Positions 1 through 8,997 of a stretch of 64,000 nucleotides of DNA are shown one piece after another. The position numbers and the translations under genes were made by a program. Source of the DNA: Caballeronia concitans (GTDB taxonomy: Bacteria > Pseudomonadota > Gammaproteobacteria > Burkholderiales > Burkholderiaceae); contig NZ_FCNV02000016.1 of the NCBI RefSeq assembly GCF_001544615.1, positions 39,629 through 103,628 on the forward strand, given 5' to 3'. The notes under the pieces were generated by a model, which was not told where the DNA came from, made no database searches, and was given only the letters and a program-made list of their open reading frames with translations. Numbering within the stretch: position 1 is the first letter of the stretch; the number at the start of each line of letters is the position of its first letter.

Positions 1-2821
1 AGAGCGGATGGCGTCCGAGCGTCAGTCCCGCGGTGTTGTAGTCGCTCACGATCTCCTGCGCTTCCGACGGCGAACCGAGCGTCGGCGTCTCATCGTCGAT
101 TCGAGTATCGACCATGATGTCGCGGTCGGGCACTGCGGCCGCAGACTGCCACAACGCTTCACGACGGTTTCCTGCCAGAGACCGGAGCGCGTTCGCTGCC
201 GCGAGCACCTGCAGGTCGCGGCGATCGAGCTGCGCGCGGCGCGCCAAGTCGCTCACGCTTGCGAACGGCTTCACGGCACGTGCCGTTTCGATCCGCTCGG
301 CGGCGCCCTCGCGCATGCCCTTAAGCAACGACAGCCCAAGCCGCACGACAGGCTTCTGCCGACCGGAGCGATTTTCGAGCACCGAATGCCAGCCGCTGAT
401 GGTGACGTCAATCGGGGCCATCTCGACTCCGTGACGCCGCGCGTCTTGCACCAGCTGAGAAGGCGAGTAGAAGCCCATCGGCTGAGAGTTGAGCATGGCG
501 GCCAGAAACGCGGCGGGCTCATGGCATTTGAGCCAGCTGCTCGCATAGACGAGCAGCGCGAAGCTCGCCGCATGACTCTCCGGGAAGCCATACTCGCCGA
601 ATCCCTTGATCTGCTCGAAGATGGCTTCCGCGAAAGCCTTGTCGTAACCACGCGTCTGCATACCACCGACGATGCGATCGTAGTACTGTTGCAAGCCGCC
701 CTTGCGCTTCCATGCCGCCATCGCGCGCCGTAGCTGATCGGCTTCACCCGGCGTGAAGCCTGCGGCGAGGATCGCCACCTGCATGACCTGCTCCTGGAAG
801 ATCGGCACGCCGAGCGTACGGCCCAGCGCGATTTCCAATTCCTTGCTGGGATAGGTGACCGGTTCCAGCTTCTGGCGCCGCCGCAAGTAGGGATGGACGG
901 CACCACCCTGAATCGGCCCCGGCCGCACGATTGCCACTTCGATCACGAGATCGTAGAACGCTCTGGGCTGCATACGCGGAAGCATGCTCATCTGTGCGCG
1001 CGACTCGATCTGGAAGACACCGACCGTGTCCGCGCGGGAGATCATCTCGTAGGTGGCCGCATCTTCCGCCGGAATGTCCTGCATTTCGAAGCGCTCGCCA
1101 CGTTGCTCCGAGACGATATCGAGCGTGCGTCGAATCGCGGACAACATCCCGAGCGCGAGCACGTCGATTTTCAGCAAGCCGAGCGCTTCGAGGTCGTCCT
1201 TATCCCACTGGATCGTGCTGCGGTCCGGCATCGCCGCATTCTCGACCGGCACCAGCCGCGTGAGCTTGCCGCGACTGATCACAAAGCCGCCCGAGTGCTG
1301 CGACAGGTGCCGAGGGAAGTTAAGGATCTGCGCCGCCAGATTCGCCCACATCGCGATCAGCGGATTGGCAGGATCGAGGCCCGACTCCTCGAAGCGACGC
1401 AGCAGGTCCTGCGAGTGATCGAACCACTGATGGCTCTTCGCGACCTTGTCAACGATCTGCGGATCGATGCCGAGCGCCTTGCCGGTTTCCCGAAGGGCGT
1501 TACGCGGTCGATAGGTCGATACCGCGGCGGCGATTGCCGCTCGGTCCCGTCCATACTTCCGGTAGATGTACTGGATGACCTCTTCGCGCCGTTGGTGTTC
1601 GAAGTCGACGTCGATGTCGGGCGGCTCCCCGCGCTCCTTGCTGATGAAGCGCTCGAACAGCATGTTGCCGCGCGACGGATCGACTTCGGTGACGCCCAGG
1701 CAATAGCACACCGCGCTGTTCGCAGCCGACCCCCGGCCCTGACAGAGGATGTGCTGACTGCGTGCGAAGCGCACGATGTCATAGACGGTGAGGAAGTACG
1801 CTTCATAACGCAGCTCGCGAATAAGCTGCAGTTCATGCTCGATTTGTTGCTGCACGTGGTGCGGAACGCCGCCAGGGAAGCGCCGGTGCGCGCCGATATA
1901 GGTCTCTTGCCGGAGATAGGCTTCGTGCGTGTAGCCTTCGGGGACCAGTTCGTCGGGATACTCGTAGCGCAGTTCATCGAGCGAGAAGCTGCAGCGCGCG
2001 AGAATCCTCAACGTTTCGGCAATCGCATGCGGAGGATATAGGTTCGCGAGCCGTAAGCGAGAACGCAAATGCTGCTCGGCATTGGGCGCCAGCTCATATC
2101 CGCATTCGGCCACGGGTTTGCCGACGCGAATCGCGGTCATGGTGTCCTGTAGGGGCTTGCGCGAGCGTACATGCATTACGACGTTGCCGGTGGCGACGAC
2201 CGGTATCCCGGCTCGCAACGCCACCTGTTCAACGATGCCCCGATGGATGTCGTCCATCGCCCGCTGATGCAGCGTGAGCCCAATCCACGCACGCGCCGGG
2301 AAGATGTGGCGCAACCAGTCGACTTGCGCCGTCAGCGTCTCTTCCTTCGCCGGACAATCCGGCACCAGGATCGCAAGGCACTCTGGAACGCCCTTCAAGT
2401 GCGCGTACTTCGGTTCCGGCCGTGCAAGATCGTCGGGTGTCAGCACGTAGCTGCCCTTGGCCGCCCGCATGCGCGCAAGCGAGATGAGTTCGCACAGGTT
2501 GCCGTAACCTTCGCGGTTCTGCGCGAGCAAGATGAGGCCAAAAGCGGGGCGGTTCTTGGGACCGCTATCAGCACCGTGACTCGCCTGGACCAGACGAAAG
2601 TACGAGCCAATGACGAGCGGCAGCTTTTCTTCCTTCGCCTGAACATGCGCGCGCACGACGCCCGCGACCGAGCACTCGTCGGTGATAGCTAATCCCGCGT
2701 AGCCGAGTTGTGCCGCGCGCAGCACCAGCTCTTCACCGTGCGACGCACCGTGCAGGAACGAAAAGTTACTGAACGCGAAAAGCTCCGCGTAGTCGGGCAG
2801 GGCCGATGAGGGAAACTCCAC
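1..2821 (-). CDS. dnaE2: Error-prone DNA polymerase DnaE2 (ImuC), 3' end cut by window edge
   Basis: C-family polymerase that performs translesion synthesis with ImuA and ImuB during SOS mutagenesis. 940 codons are visible and the stop lies outside the window; full-length DnaE2 is usually a little over 1,000 residues. Visible in order: the N-terminal PHP-type region (FAFSNFSFLHGAS), a GRGSAANS motif followed by the catalytic PPDIDVDF motif near residue 400, and GFGEYGFPESHAASFA near residue 740. The GTG start was chosen because AGGTGG sits five bases upstream, an in-frame stop lies just before it, and it falls 20 bases after the imuB stop. Third gene of the LexA-controlled imu operon. Identity is secure; the C-terminal OB-fold region is only partly seen. 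Confidence 0.95.
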   Translation of the reverse strand, partial: MEFPSSALPDYAELFAFSNFSFLHGASHGEELVLRAAQLGYAGLAITDECSVAGVVRAHVQAKEEKLPLVIGSYFRLVQASHGADSGPKNRPAFGLILLAQNREGYGNLCELISLARMRAAKGSYVLTPDDLARPEPKYAHLKGVPECLAILVPDCPAKEETLTAQVDWLRHIFPARAWIGLTLHQRAMDDIHRGIVEQVALRAGIPVVATGNVVMHVRSRKPLQDTMTAIRVGKPVAECGYELAPNAEQHLRSRLRLANLYPPHAIAETLRILARCSFSLDELRYEYPDELVPEGYTHEAYLRQETYIGAHRRFPGGVPHHVQQQIEHELQLIRELRYEAYFLTVYDIVRFARSQHILCQGRGSAANSAVCYCLGVTEVDPSRGNMLFERFISKERGEPPDIDVDFEHQRREEVIQYIYRKYGRDRAAIAAAVSTYRPRNALRETGKALGIDPQIVDKVAKSHQWFDHSQDLLRRFEESGLDPANPLIAMWANLAAQILNFPRHLSQHSGGFVISRGKLTRLVPVENAAMPDRSTIQWDKDDLEALGLLKIDVLALGMLSAIRRTLDIVSEQRGERFEMQDIPAEDAATYEMISRADTVGVFQIESRAQMSMLPRMQPRAFYDLVIEVAIVRPGPIQGGAVHPYLRRRQKLEPVTYPSKELEIALGRTLGVPIFQEQVMQVAILAAGFTPGEADQLRRAMAAWKRKGGLQQYYDRIVGGMQTRGYDKAFAEAIFEQIKGFGEYGFPESHAASFALLVYASSWLKCHEPAAFLAAMLNSQPMGFYSPSQLVQDARRHGVEMAPIDVTISGWHSVLENRSGRQKPVVRLGLSLLKGMREGAAERIETARAVKPFASVSDLARRAQLDRRDLQVLAAANALRSLAGNRREALWQSAAAVPDRDIMVDTRIDDETPTLGSPSEAQEIVSDYNTAGLTLGRHPL

Positions 2822-2841
2822 AATGCCACCTGCTTATCCGC

Positions 2842-4332
2842 TTAGCCAAACAGGCCGTGCAGGAACCAGCGCGTTTCCTCGGTCTTGACACTCGGCCGCT
2901 CGCGGTAGATCCAGTAGCAGCTCTTGTCGTCGGCTTCCGCGACGAAATAATCGCGCGTCACCAGCGCGCCGTCATGCCATCCGGCCTCGATCCGTTCGCC
3001 GGTCGATACCAGCTTGAGCGGCGAACCATAGAACGGACGATGGTTCTTGACCATCAAGCGCAACGGCACATGCAGCAGCCAGGTCGGTCGTGGTAGATCA
3101 TCAGGCGCGGGGAGGGCGGAGGGCGCGAGGGTCGCGGCGTGCGTCCTTGGGCTGCCTTGCACCGGCACCCACTGATTGGCGTGCTCCGGGCGATGATCCG
3201 GTGCGGGCGCGGGCCGCAGCACATTTTCGGGGCCGAGGCGCGCAGCCAGTAACTCCAGCAGCCGGTTATGGTCTTGCGCGGATCCTCCGGGCGCGGGGAA
3301 CAGCGAATCGCTGGGCGGTTCAGCCGCGCGCACGTCCGAGGCCGTCAGCCGCACGGCGATCACCGCAGCTTCGAGCTCGGTGCGCCCCAGTCGCTCCTTC
3401 AGGAGACGAACCAAGTGCTCTTCATGCCAGGTTGGCTCGGCAAGCGCAATCTCAATGAGCGTCGGCTTGATAGCCTGCCGTCCGCGTTCATGCTCGAGGG
3501 TGATCGTGGCATGCGTGAGCGCCAGTTGCTGGGCGGTGAGCCATCCGCACAGTTGCACGACGAGTCGCCGCGCGGAAAAGAGGATGGCTTCCGCATGCTC
3601 AACGCGATCAGGCAGCTCGACGCGAGCGCTGAAGGTCGGCGGCAGTTCGAGCCATTCGTGCAGTTCAGGCGCCAGGCCATAGGCCTGGTCCAGGGAATCG
3701 AGTAGGTCCACGCCACACCTTTTCTTCAAGCCTGCACGAGGCAGGCGTTGGATATCGCCCAGGACGCGGCAGCCCAGTCCACTGAACCAGTCGGCGAACG
3801 GCCGCATCTCCGGCACCACCATGAACGGCAACGCGCCCAAGTGACGTTCAAGCGAACGCATCTTGAGCACCCGCCGGCGGCCGGCCTTGCCGAGCAGCCA
3901 CGCGCCGCGGCCGGTGGGCGCGACGCTCATGCGCGCGGTGACGCCGATGGTCTTGACGACGTCCTTGATTTCGCCGCACACGCGCAGGATGCCGCCGAAG
4001 AGTCGCAAGCTCGCCGTGACGTCGACGACAATGGTTTCTTCTTCACATACCGCTACCTGCGGCGAGAAACGCAGCAGCGCGATGGCCACCTCGCGCTGCA
4101 TCTCTTGTTCGCGCTGCGTGCTGCGATCGCACATCAGCGCGTCCGGCGCGAGCGTCGTGACCCCACCACGTTTCATCCCCACTCGCACGCCCGCGTCCCT
4201 TGCCACCGCATCGAGCACGATGACCTTGTCACGCTCAAGCACCACGCACCCGTGCTCAGACGGAGGCGACCACCTCGGTCTGAACACCTCCAGCGACAGC
4301 CGGGGCAAGTGAATGGCGACGAATACGGCCAT
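2842..4332 (-). CDS. imuB: ImuB, Y-family polymerase-like protein
   Basis: 496-aa protein of the ImuB family, a catalytically inactive Y-family polymerase relative that bridges the sliding clamp, ImuA and DnaE2 in damage-induced mutagenesis. The N-terminus (MAVFVAIHLPRLSLEV), the helix-hairpin-helix-like segment around LGDIQRLPRAGLKKR and the C-terminal region (YWIYRERP...WFLHGLFG) are typical. Length is normal for the family. The start overlaps the 3' end of imuA by 77 bases, so the two are probably translationally coupled. DnaE2 follows 20 bases downstream. Family knowledge, not the sequence, supplies the clamp-binding role. Confidence 0.95.
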   Translation of the reverse strand: MAVFVAIHLPRLSLEVFRPRWSPPSEHGCVVLERDKVIVLDAVARDAGVRVGMKRGGVTTLAPDALMCDRSTQREQEMQREVAIALLRFSPQVAVCEEETIVVDVTASLRLFGGILRVCGEIKDVVKTIGVTARMSVAPTGRGAWLLGKAGRRRVLKMRSLERHLGALPFMVVPEMRPFADWFSGLGCRVLGDIQRLPRAGLKKRCGVDLLDSLDQAYGLAPELHEWLELPPTFSARVELPDRVEHAEAILFSARRLVVQLCGWLTAQQLALTHATITLEHERGRQAIKPTLIEIALAEPTWHEEHLVRLLKERLGRTELEAAVIAVRLTASDVRAAEPPSDSLFPAPGGSAQDHNRLLELLAARLGPENVLRPAPAPDHRPEHANQWVPVQGSPRTHAATLAPSALPAPDDLPRPTWLLHVPLRLMVKNHRPFYGSPLKLVSTGERIEAGWHDGALVTRDYFVAEADDKSCYWIYRERPSVKTEETRWFLHGLFG

Positions 4333-4987
4333 AGGGACTCAGCAAAATCGGCGACGGTTGTAAGGTGACGGTCAAGGGCTCGGTTCGGTTGGGCCCGCGT
4401 CGTTTAATGAAGTCGACTGCAATCCCGCCCTCTGCCGGTCGCACGCCAAGCCGTAAGGTCGCCGGCGACGCATCCTGGGCGCTGGCAAGCGGCCGCACCA
4501 GAATCAGCAACGTCTCGGTCGCCTGAGCGGCCAGATGCAAACGTCGCAACGCCTCGGAGCGGATGTGCTGTTGCCAGAAGAGCAGCGCACCGCAACTTCC
4601 GGCCTGCAGCACGCGCTCGGCGCACCACAAGGCGTCCGCAGTTTTCGATGCCCGCAACCACATCAGTTTCTCCACCGGCAGGCCGAGGTACGAGAACGCC
4701 AGCGCATTCGGCACGTGCGGCGCTTGCAGCAGCACAACCGACCGCTGAGCGTGCCGACCCTGATGAGCCACGCGTGCGAGCGCCGGACGCAGCAGACGCA
4801 TTTCACCGACGCCAGGCTGCTGAACCAGCAATTCCACCAGCGCACCCAGCGGCCAGCCGCCGCCGGGCAGTTCCGCCGACAACGCCGCGTAGCCGGTGTC
4901 GACGGTCTTGCCGTAGGCACGCGCCAACTGCGATCCGAGCCACAGGTTCGGGTGGATGGACTCGACATGTTTGAGCAGGGCCGCCAT
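4256..4987 (-). CDS. imuA: ImuA, SulA/RecA-like mutagenesis protein
   Basis: 243-aa ImuA, first gene of the SOS mutagenesis cassette. The start is set at the ATG giving MAALLKHVESIHPNLW, the usual ImuA beginning (HPxLWxGxQLARA, then VDTGYAALSAELPGGGWPLG). A longer in-frame ORF reaches back to 5386 but crosses the LexA box and has no family resemblance there. The core is a RecA-like fold fragment (PGGGWPLGALVEL) with no convincing Walker B. The LexA box lies only 10 bases upstream of this ATG, leaving little room for a ribosome-binding site, so either the mRNA is nearly leaderless or translation starts slightly further in. Confidence 0.93.
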   Translation of the reverse strand: MAALLKHVESIHPNLWLGSQLARAYGKTVDTGYAALSAELPGGGWPLGALVELLVQQPGVGEMRLLRPALARVAHQGRHAQRSVVLLQAPHVPNALAFSYLGLPVEKLMWLRASKTADALWCAERVLQAGSCGALLFWQQHIRSEALRRLHLAAQATETLLILVRPLASAQDASPATLRLGVRPAEGGIAVDFIKRRGPNRTEPLTVTLQPSPILLSPYGRIRRHSLAPAVAGGVQTEVVASV

Positions 4988-4997
4988 TGTGCATAAG

Positions 4998-5017
4998 TAC
5001 TGTATATATGTACAGTA
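4998..5017. promoter_or_regulatory. LexA (SOS) box of the imuA-imuB-dnaE2 operon
   Basis: The 20 bases read TACTGT, then eight A/T-rich bases with one G, then ACAGTA: a CTGT-N8-ACAG palindrome that differs from the enterobacterial consensus at one internal position. It lies 10 bases upstream of the imuA ATG on the minus strand, where a bound LexA would cover the -10/+1 region. A possible -35 (TTGCGG) lies upstream on the minus strand. The plus-strand gene at 5286 is about 270 bases away, so direct control of that gene is less likely. Confidence 0.92.
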
Positions 5018-5285
5018 CTTTACCTCGAAATCCGCAACGCGGTATTGCGCCCTTTTTTGTCGCTGCTGCTGGACAGCGCGACTATCCTGATTCGTTACTG
5101 CGTCGAGAAGGCGAGACGGCGCTGGCAGGGCCAATCGGTAACCAAATCCATGGCGGTGCCTCTGGCCGCGTGGGGGAAGGCAGAGTGATGTTGATTCCGG
5201 CCCCTGCGCCCGCAATTGCCATGGAGCATTGCAATCGAAGCGAGCAACGCCATCAGGAAACGAAGCAAAGGAAACGAAACGACGT

Positions 5286-5639
5286 ATGGCTGGATCGGAT
5301 ATCAACGAAGTGACGGATGGGTCGGACGCGCGCGCCGAGTTGCTGTGCTTCCTGGTCGCGACCGTGGCGGCCTCCCATTCGCTCACGTATGAGTGGCGAG
5401 TCGATCATCTCGTGGAAAGCTGCCGCCTCTGGCTTCGACGCAACCACCTCTGGATGGATTGGCTCGAGCGCGTGCGCCTCGGCCAACTGGCGCTCAAGAT
5501 CGCGAAACGCGACTTGAAAGGCGCCGGCATCGCGGTGCGCCAGTCGAACGTCCAGGCGCTCTTCACGGGTGACATGCAACTCAACTATTCGTGCACCGTC
5601 ATCAAGAAGATGCTGGCGCTGTGCAAAGAGGCGCTCTGA
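5286..5639 (+). CDS. Hypothetical protein (117 aa) beside the SOS cassette
   Basis: Unrecognised soluble protein beginning MAGSDINEVTDGSDARAELL. The middle is helical and rich in Trp, Arg and Leu (LVESCRLWLRRNHLWMDWLERVRLG), and the C-terminus is basic (NYSCTVIKKMLALCKEAL). The ATG at 5286 follows AAGGAAA at a long spacing; an upstream ATG at 5229 would add 19 polar residues. It is transcribed away from imuA and is followed after 48 bases by the SRAP gene, so the two may be co-transcribed. No domain could be named. Confidence 0.6.
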   Translation: MAGSDINEVTDGSDARAELLCFLVATVAASHSLTYEWRVDHLVESCRLWLRRNHLWMDWLERVRLGQLALKIAKRDLKGAGIAVRQSNVQALFTGDMQLNYSCTVIKKMLALCKEAL

Positions 5640-5687
5640 CGTCCGGCGCCTTGGCGTTCGTCATCACACCAATGGGGAATCTGACGC

Positions 5688-6659
5688 ATGTGTTACTCAG
5701 CGCAAATCCAGGCCGACTATCGCCGCTACGTGAAGATGTTCGGCGCACAGATGGACATCCGCGAGTTCGCGCGACTGTTCTGGGAGCGTGCCGAGGGCAG
5801 CAAGGCAAAAGTCCCGAAGGCGATGGAAGACGCCTTCCGTGAGCCTCAGACCGATGACGAGCGCCATATCAAGACGTTCATTGACCGCTACAACGCGGAA
5901 CAGGCGACCAAGGTCGAGCAAGAACTTTTTAAGCAGCGAACGCGGCTGGCCGATGCTGAGCGCACGCTGCAGACGAAGACGACCAAAGCAGCGACCGCAA
6001 GCAAGCGCATCGCGACGGACAAGATCGATGCGGCGTTACGGCGACTGGCCGACTTCGGACGAACCGGGCAGGAGCCGCGGGACTCGCGCATCTTTCCCGG
6101 CTACTACGCGCCGGTCCTCGTGGTCGAAGACGGGCAGTATGTGGTCAAGCCGATGCGTTATCAATGCCGCATCGCGGGCAAGCCTGCGAACTACGACTTC
6201 AAATACCCCGGGACGTACAACGCGCGACGCGACAGCCTGGATAAGTTCTGGAAGCCATGTTTTGGCTACACGCACGGCCTGTTGCTCGTCGACGTCTTCT
6301 ACGAGAACGTCACGCGCGCGAAGTGCGAGAACACCTTGTTCGAAACGCATGACGGACCCCAGGCGCAGGGCGAAAACGTCGTCCTGGAGTTTCGTCCCAA
6401 CAACGGCCAGCTGCTGATGGTCGCGTGCCTGTGGTCCAAGTGGACGGCACCCGGTCAGCCGGATCTGTTGTCGTTCGCGGCCATCACCGACGAGCCGCCG
6501 GCCGAGGTCGAAGCCGCAGGCCACGATCGCTGCATCGTGCCGATCAAGCGAGAGCACGTCGACGCCTGGTTGAATCCGCAGGCGTCCGGCCTCGCCGCGC
6601 TCGATGCCATTTTGGAAGATCGCGACCGGCCGTACTACGAGCATCGGCTCGCGGCGTAA
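5688..6659 (+). CDS. SRAP/HMCES-family DNA-protein crosslink protein with a large insertion
   Basis: Member of the SOS-response-associated peptidase family (YedK/HMCES), which covalently traps abasic sites in single-stranded DNA through Cys2. All four key residues can be placed: Cys2 (MCYSAQ), Asn178 in TYNARRDS, Glu206 in VFYEN and His279 in GHDR. Family members are usually about 220 residues; this one has 323. The excess is mainly a charged, coiled-coil-like insert at about residues 25-130 (IREFARLFWERAEG ... DKIDAALRRLADFG) between Cys2 and the Asn motif. GGGGAA precedes the ATG. The adjacent SOS mutagenesis operon supports a role in DNA damage. The insert's function is unknown. Confidence 0.85.
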   Translation: MCYSAQIQADYRRYVKMFGAQMDIREFARLFWERAEGSKAKVPKAMEDAFREPQTDDERHIKTFIDRYNAEQATKVEQELFKQRTRLADAERTLQTKTTKAATASKRIATDKIDAALRRLADFGRTGQEPRDSRIFPGYYAPVLVVEDGQYVVKPMRYQCRIAGKPANYDFKYPGTYNARRDSLDKFWKPCFGYTHGLLLVDVFYENVTRAKCENTLFETHDGPQAQGENVVLEFRPNNGQLLMVACLWSKWTAPGQPDLLSFAAITDEPPAEVEAAGHDRCIVPIKREHVDAWLNPQASGLAALDAILEDRDRPYYEHRLAA

Positions 6660-6777
6660 TGGTGGCGTTGGTGGCGTAGTGGCGAGCAGCGGTGATGCTT
6701 GGCCGGCGATACTTGGCTGGAAACCTCGGAACGCTCCTTGCTCGTCTGTCGTTGTTCTTTTCTCAGGAGAGGCGACG

Positions 6778-6999
6778 ATGGCAGGTGACAACTCGTATAA
6801 GCCCGGCGAAATCGTCAAGGTGTCGGGTATCTATTCCGTGGTTCACGACGATGGCAAAGACACCTTCGAAGTGACGTGTGTTGAGGGTGAGCACTTCCCG
6901 CCCACGCGCAGTGGCAAGGGCGCGCACTATGAACTCAAATATGGCGCGACGCACTCGCATAAGCATGGCGAGCTCAAGGGCACCGAAGCGCGTGGCTAG
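6778..6999 (+). CDS. Small YjzC-like protein (73 aa)
   Basis: Short soluble protein starting MAGDNSYKPGEIVKVSGIYSV behind AGGAGA. The pattern KPGE-x(5)-GIY, a variable stretch, then GEHFPPT and a final YELK resembles the small YjzC-like family of unknown function. The C-terminus is rich in His (THSHKHGELKG). It sits between the SRAP gene and the convergent ligD gene; spacing to SRAP is 118 bases. A longer ORF extends upstream in frame to 6604, but the strong Shine-Dalgarno favours the start given. Confidence 0.7.
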   Translation: MAGDNSYKPGEIVKVSGIYSVVHDDGKDTFEVTCVEGEHFPPTRSGKGAHYELKYGATHSHKHGELKGTEARG

Positions 7000-7031
7000 G
7001 GTTCGGGCGCCGGCGCTAGATTGTGACTTCT

Positions 7032-8996
7032 TTAGCGCTTCATGCCGACCGCCCGGCGCATCGCGGCCGTAATCCCTTGCCGCGTGCGCCAGTAGCCTTC
7101 CCACGGATCAGTGGTGAGCGTCCGTTGTCGGTGAACGGCTTGCGCCATCGTCCATTGGTCGCCGCTCCTCACGTCATTCAACTCATCCCACGAGACCGGC
7201 ATCGACACCGCCATGCCGGGGCGCGCGCGCACGGAAAACGCGGCCACCGTGCTGGCGCTTCGACCGTTGCGCAGGTAGTCGATGAAAATTTTGCCCACGC
7301 GGTTCTTCGGACCGAGGACTGCTGAAAAGCGCTGCGGCACCACGCGCGTCATGTGCTGGGCGACGGCCTGCGAGAACAACTTGACCTCATCCCATCCCTG
7401 TCGGCGCGTGAGCGGCACGACAATATGAAAGCCCTTGCCGCCGCTGGTCTTCGCGAACGAGCGCAATCCCAGCTCATCCAGCACCACCTTCACGAGCGAT
7501 GCCGCTTCCAGCATGGCCGACCACGGCAAGGCTGGGTCAGGATCCAGATCGAAGATGACCCGATCCGGATGCTCCAGATCAGGCGCCGCGCCATTCCATG
7601 AGTGAATCTCGACGACGCTCATCTGAGCGAGTCCGACCAGCGCGTCCGCGGTGTTGGCGACCAGCAGCGGCTTATGTCCCGGGTATAGACTGACGGGCAA
7701 CTCTTCAATGCCGGGGATGCGGGCGCGCTCGGAGTGCTTCTGAAAGAACAGCTCGCCGGCGATGCCGTCGGGCGCGCGTACGAGCGCGAGCGGCCGGGCA
7801 TGCAGATAGGGCAGCGCCCACTCGGCGATCGCGTCGTAGTAACGCACGATGTCGAGCTTGGTGTGGCCTAATGCTTGATCCATCACGCGCTGCGGATTGC
7901 TGATCTTGATGTCGCCCACGATGACCGTCCCGCGCGGACCGGGCCGCTCGCGCGTCGAGCCGATCTGCCCGGGGCCATCGACCCGCGGTTCGGCGACGAC
8001 CTTCTCTTCCGTCACCGCGCGTGCCGGCTTGTCTTCGCGCAGCGCATGAAAGACTGGGTGGCGGACTTCGCCGTTGGATGTCCATTCGAGGAAAGCGACT
8101 TCCGCCACGATGTCAGGCTTGAGCCAGTAAAACTCACGATCGCGCTCGGGTTCCGGCGCGTTATAGAAGGCGGGTTGAGCCTGCTGCAAAGCCTGCGCGC
8201 GCTTGCTAAAGGCAGCACTTCGCGCGGGCGTGAGATGAGGCGCCACATGGCCGGCATACCGGAGGGTGCCATCTGGCTCGTAGACGCCCAGCAACAAGGA
8301 GCGCACGCCTGATTTCGCGCCCTTGACACGCGAAAACCCGCCGATCACGAACTCTTGTCTCAGATTGCACTTGAGCTTGATCCAGTCGTTCGAGCGTCCG
8401 GACCGGTAGGGCGCATCGGCCCGCTTGCCGATAATGCCTTCGAGCTGCATCTTGCAGGCGGACGCCACGAGCGAGGCCGGATCCTCGGCGAAATCGTCGG
8501 AGTAACGCAGGAGCGGGCTATCGACGCTTTGCATCAACTCGTGGAGCAGCGCCCGACGCGCACGCAGCGGCTGTTCGCGGATGTCGCTGCCGTTGAGCCA
8601 CAACAGATCGAAGACGAATAGGACGATATCGGCCGTACTGCGCCGATCGAATGCGTTCTGCAGCGCATTGAAGTCGGGCTTGCCTGTCGCATCGAGGACA
8701 ACCGCCTCGCCGTCGATCCATGCGGTATCGACCTGTAGGTCTTCAAGTGCGGCGCGCAGCCGCGGCATGCGCTCCGTCCAGTCGTGCCCATTGCGGGTGA
8801 CGAGCTTGACGTCACCCCGTTCGATGCGCGCGAGCATGCGATAGCCGTCGAACTTGATCTCGTAGGACCAGTCGCCCTCTGCAGGATGACGTTCAACCAA
8901 CGTCGCTAGCTGCGGCTCGATCAGCAAACGCATCTCGCCTGGCAGCGCGTCAGGTGCGCGCACGCGTATCGCGCGTGGTCCGCTCCAGCGCCCCAT
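7032..8996 (-). CDS. ligD: LigD-type ATP-dependent DNA ligase with C-terminal polymerase/primase domain
   Basis: 654-aa bacterial end-joining ligase. Residues about 20-330 are the nucleotidyltransferase and OB domains: motif I is EIKFDGYR with the adenylated Lys, followed by IDGEAVV, EGIIGKR and DWIKLK. Residues about 370-654 form the archaeal-primase-like POL domain (KLDIVRYYDAIAEWALPYL, FDLDPDPALPW, TSGGKGFHIVVPL, RVGKIFIDYLRN). The N-terminal phosphoesterase domain present in many Pseudomonas-type LigD proteins is absent. The ATG comes one base after the stop of the upstream 95-aa ORF; a longer in-frame ORF would overlap that gene entirely. No Ku gene is in the window. Confidence 0.93.
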   Translation of the reverse strand: MGRWSGPRAIRVRAPDALPGEMRLLIEPQLATLVERHPAEGDWSYEIKFDGYRMLARIERGDVKLVTRNGHDWTERMPRLRAALEDLQVDTAWIDGEAVVLDATGKPDFNALQNAFDRRSTADIVLFVFDLLWLNGSDIREQPLRARRALLHELMQSVDSPLLRYSDDFAEDPASLVASACKMQLEGIIGKRADAPYRSGRSNDWIKLKCNLRQEFVIGGFSRVKGAKSGVRSLLLGVYEPDGTLRYAGHVAPHLTPARSAAFSKRAQALQQAQPAFYNAPEPERDREFYWLKPDIVAEVAFLEWTSNGEVRHPVFHALREDKPARAVTEEKVVAEPRVDGPGQIGSTRERPGPRGTVIVGDIKISNPQRVMDQALGHTKLDIVRYYDAIAEWALPYLHARPLALVRAPDGIAGELFFQKHSERARIPGIEELPVSLYPGHKPLLVANTADALVGLAQMSVVEIHSWNGAAPDLEHPDRVIFDLDPDPALPWSAMLEAASLVKVVLDELGLRSFAKTSGGKGFHIVVPLTRRQGWDEVKLFSQAVAQHMTRVVPQRFSAVLGPKNRVGKIFIDYLRNGRSASTVAAFSVRARPGMAVSMPVSWDELNDVRSGDQWTMAQAVHRQRTLTTDPWEGYWRTRQGITAAMRRAVGMKR

Positions 8997-8997
8997 G

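Noticed and set aside
893-2041. Long plus-strand open frame over the dnaE2 gene
   Set aside because: It is antisense to a continuous, motif-rich DnaE2 reading frame and has no recognisable domain; typical high-GC shadow.
4988-5386. N-terminal extension of imuA to 5386
   Set aside because: It would put the LexA box inside the coding region and adds sequence with no resemblance to ImuA.
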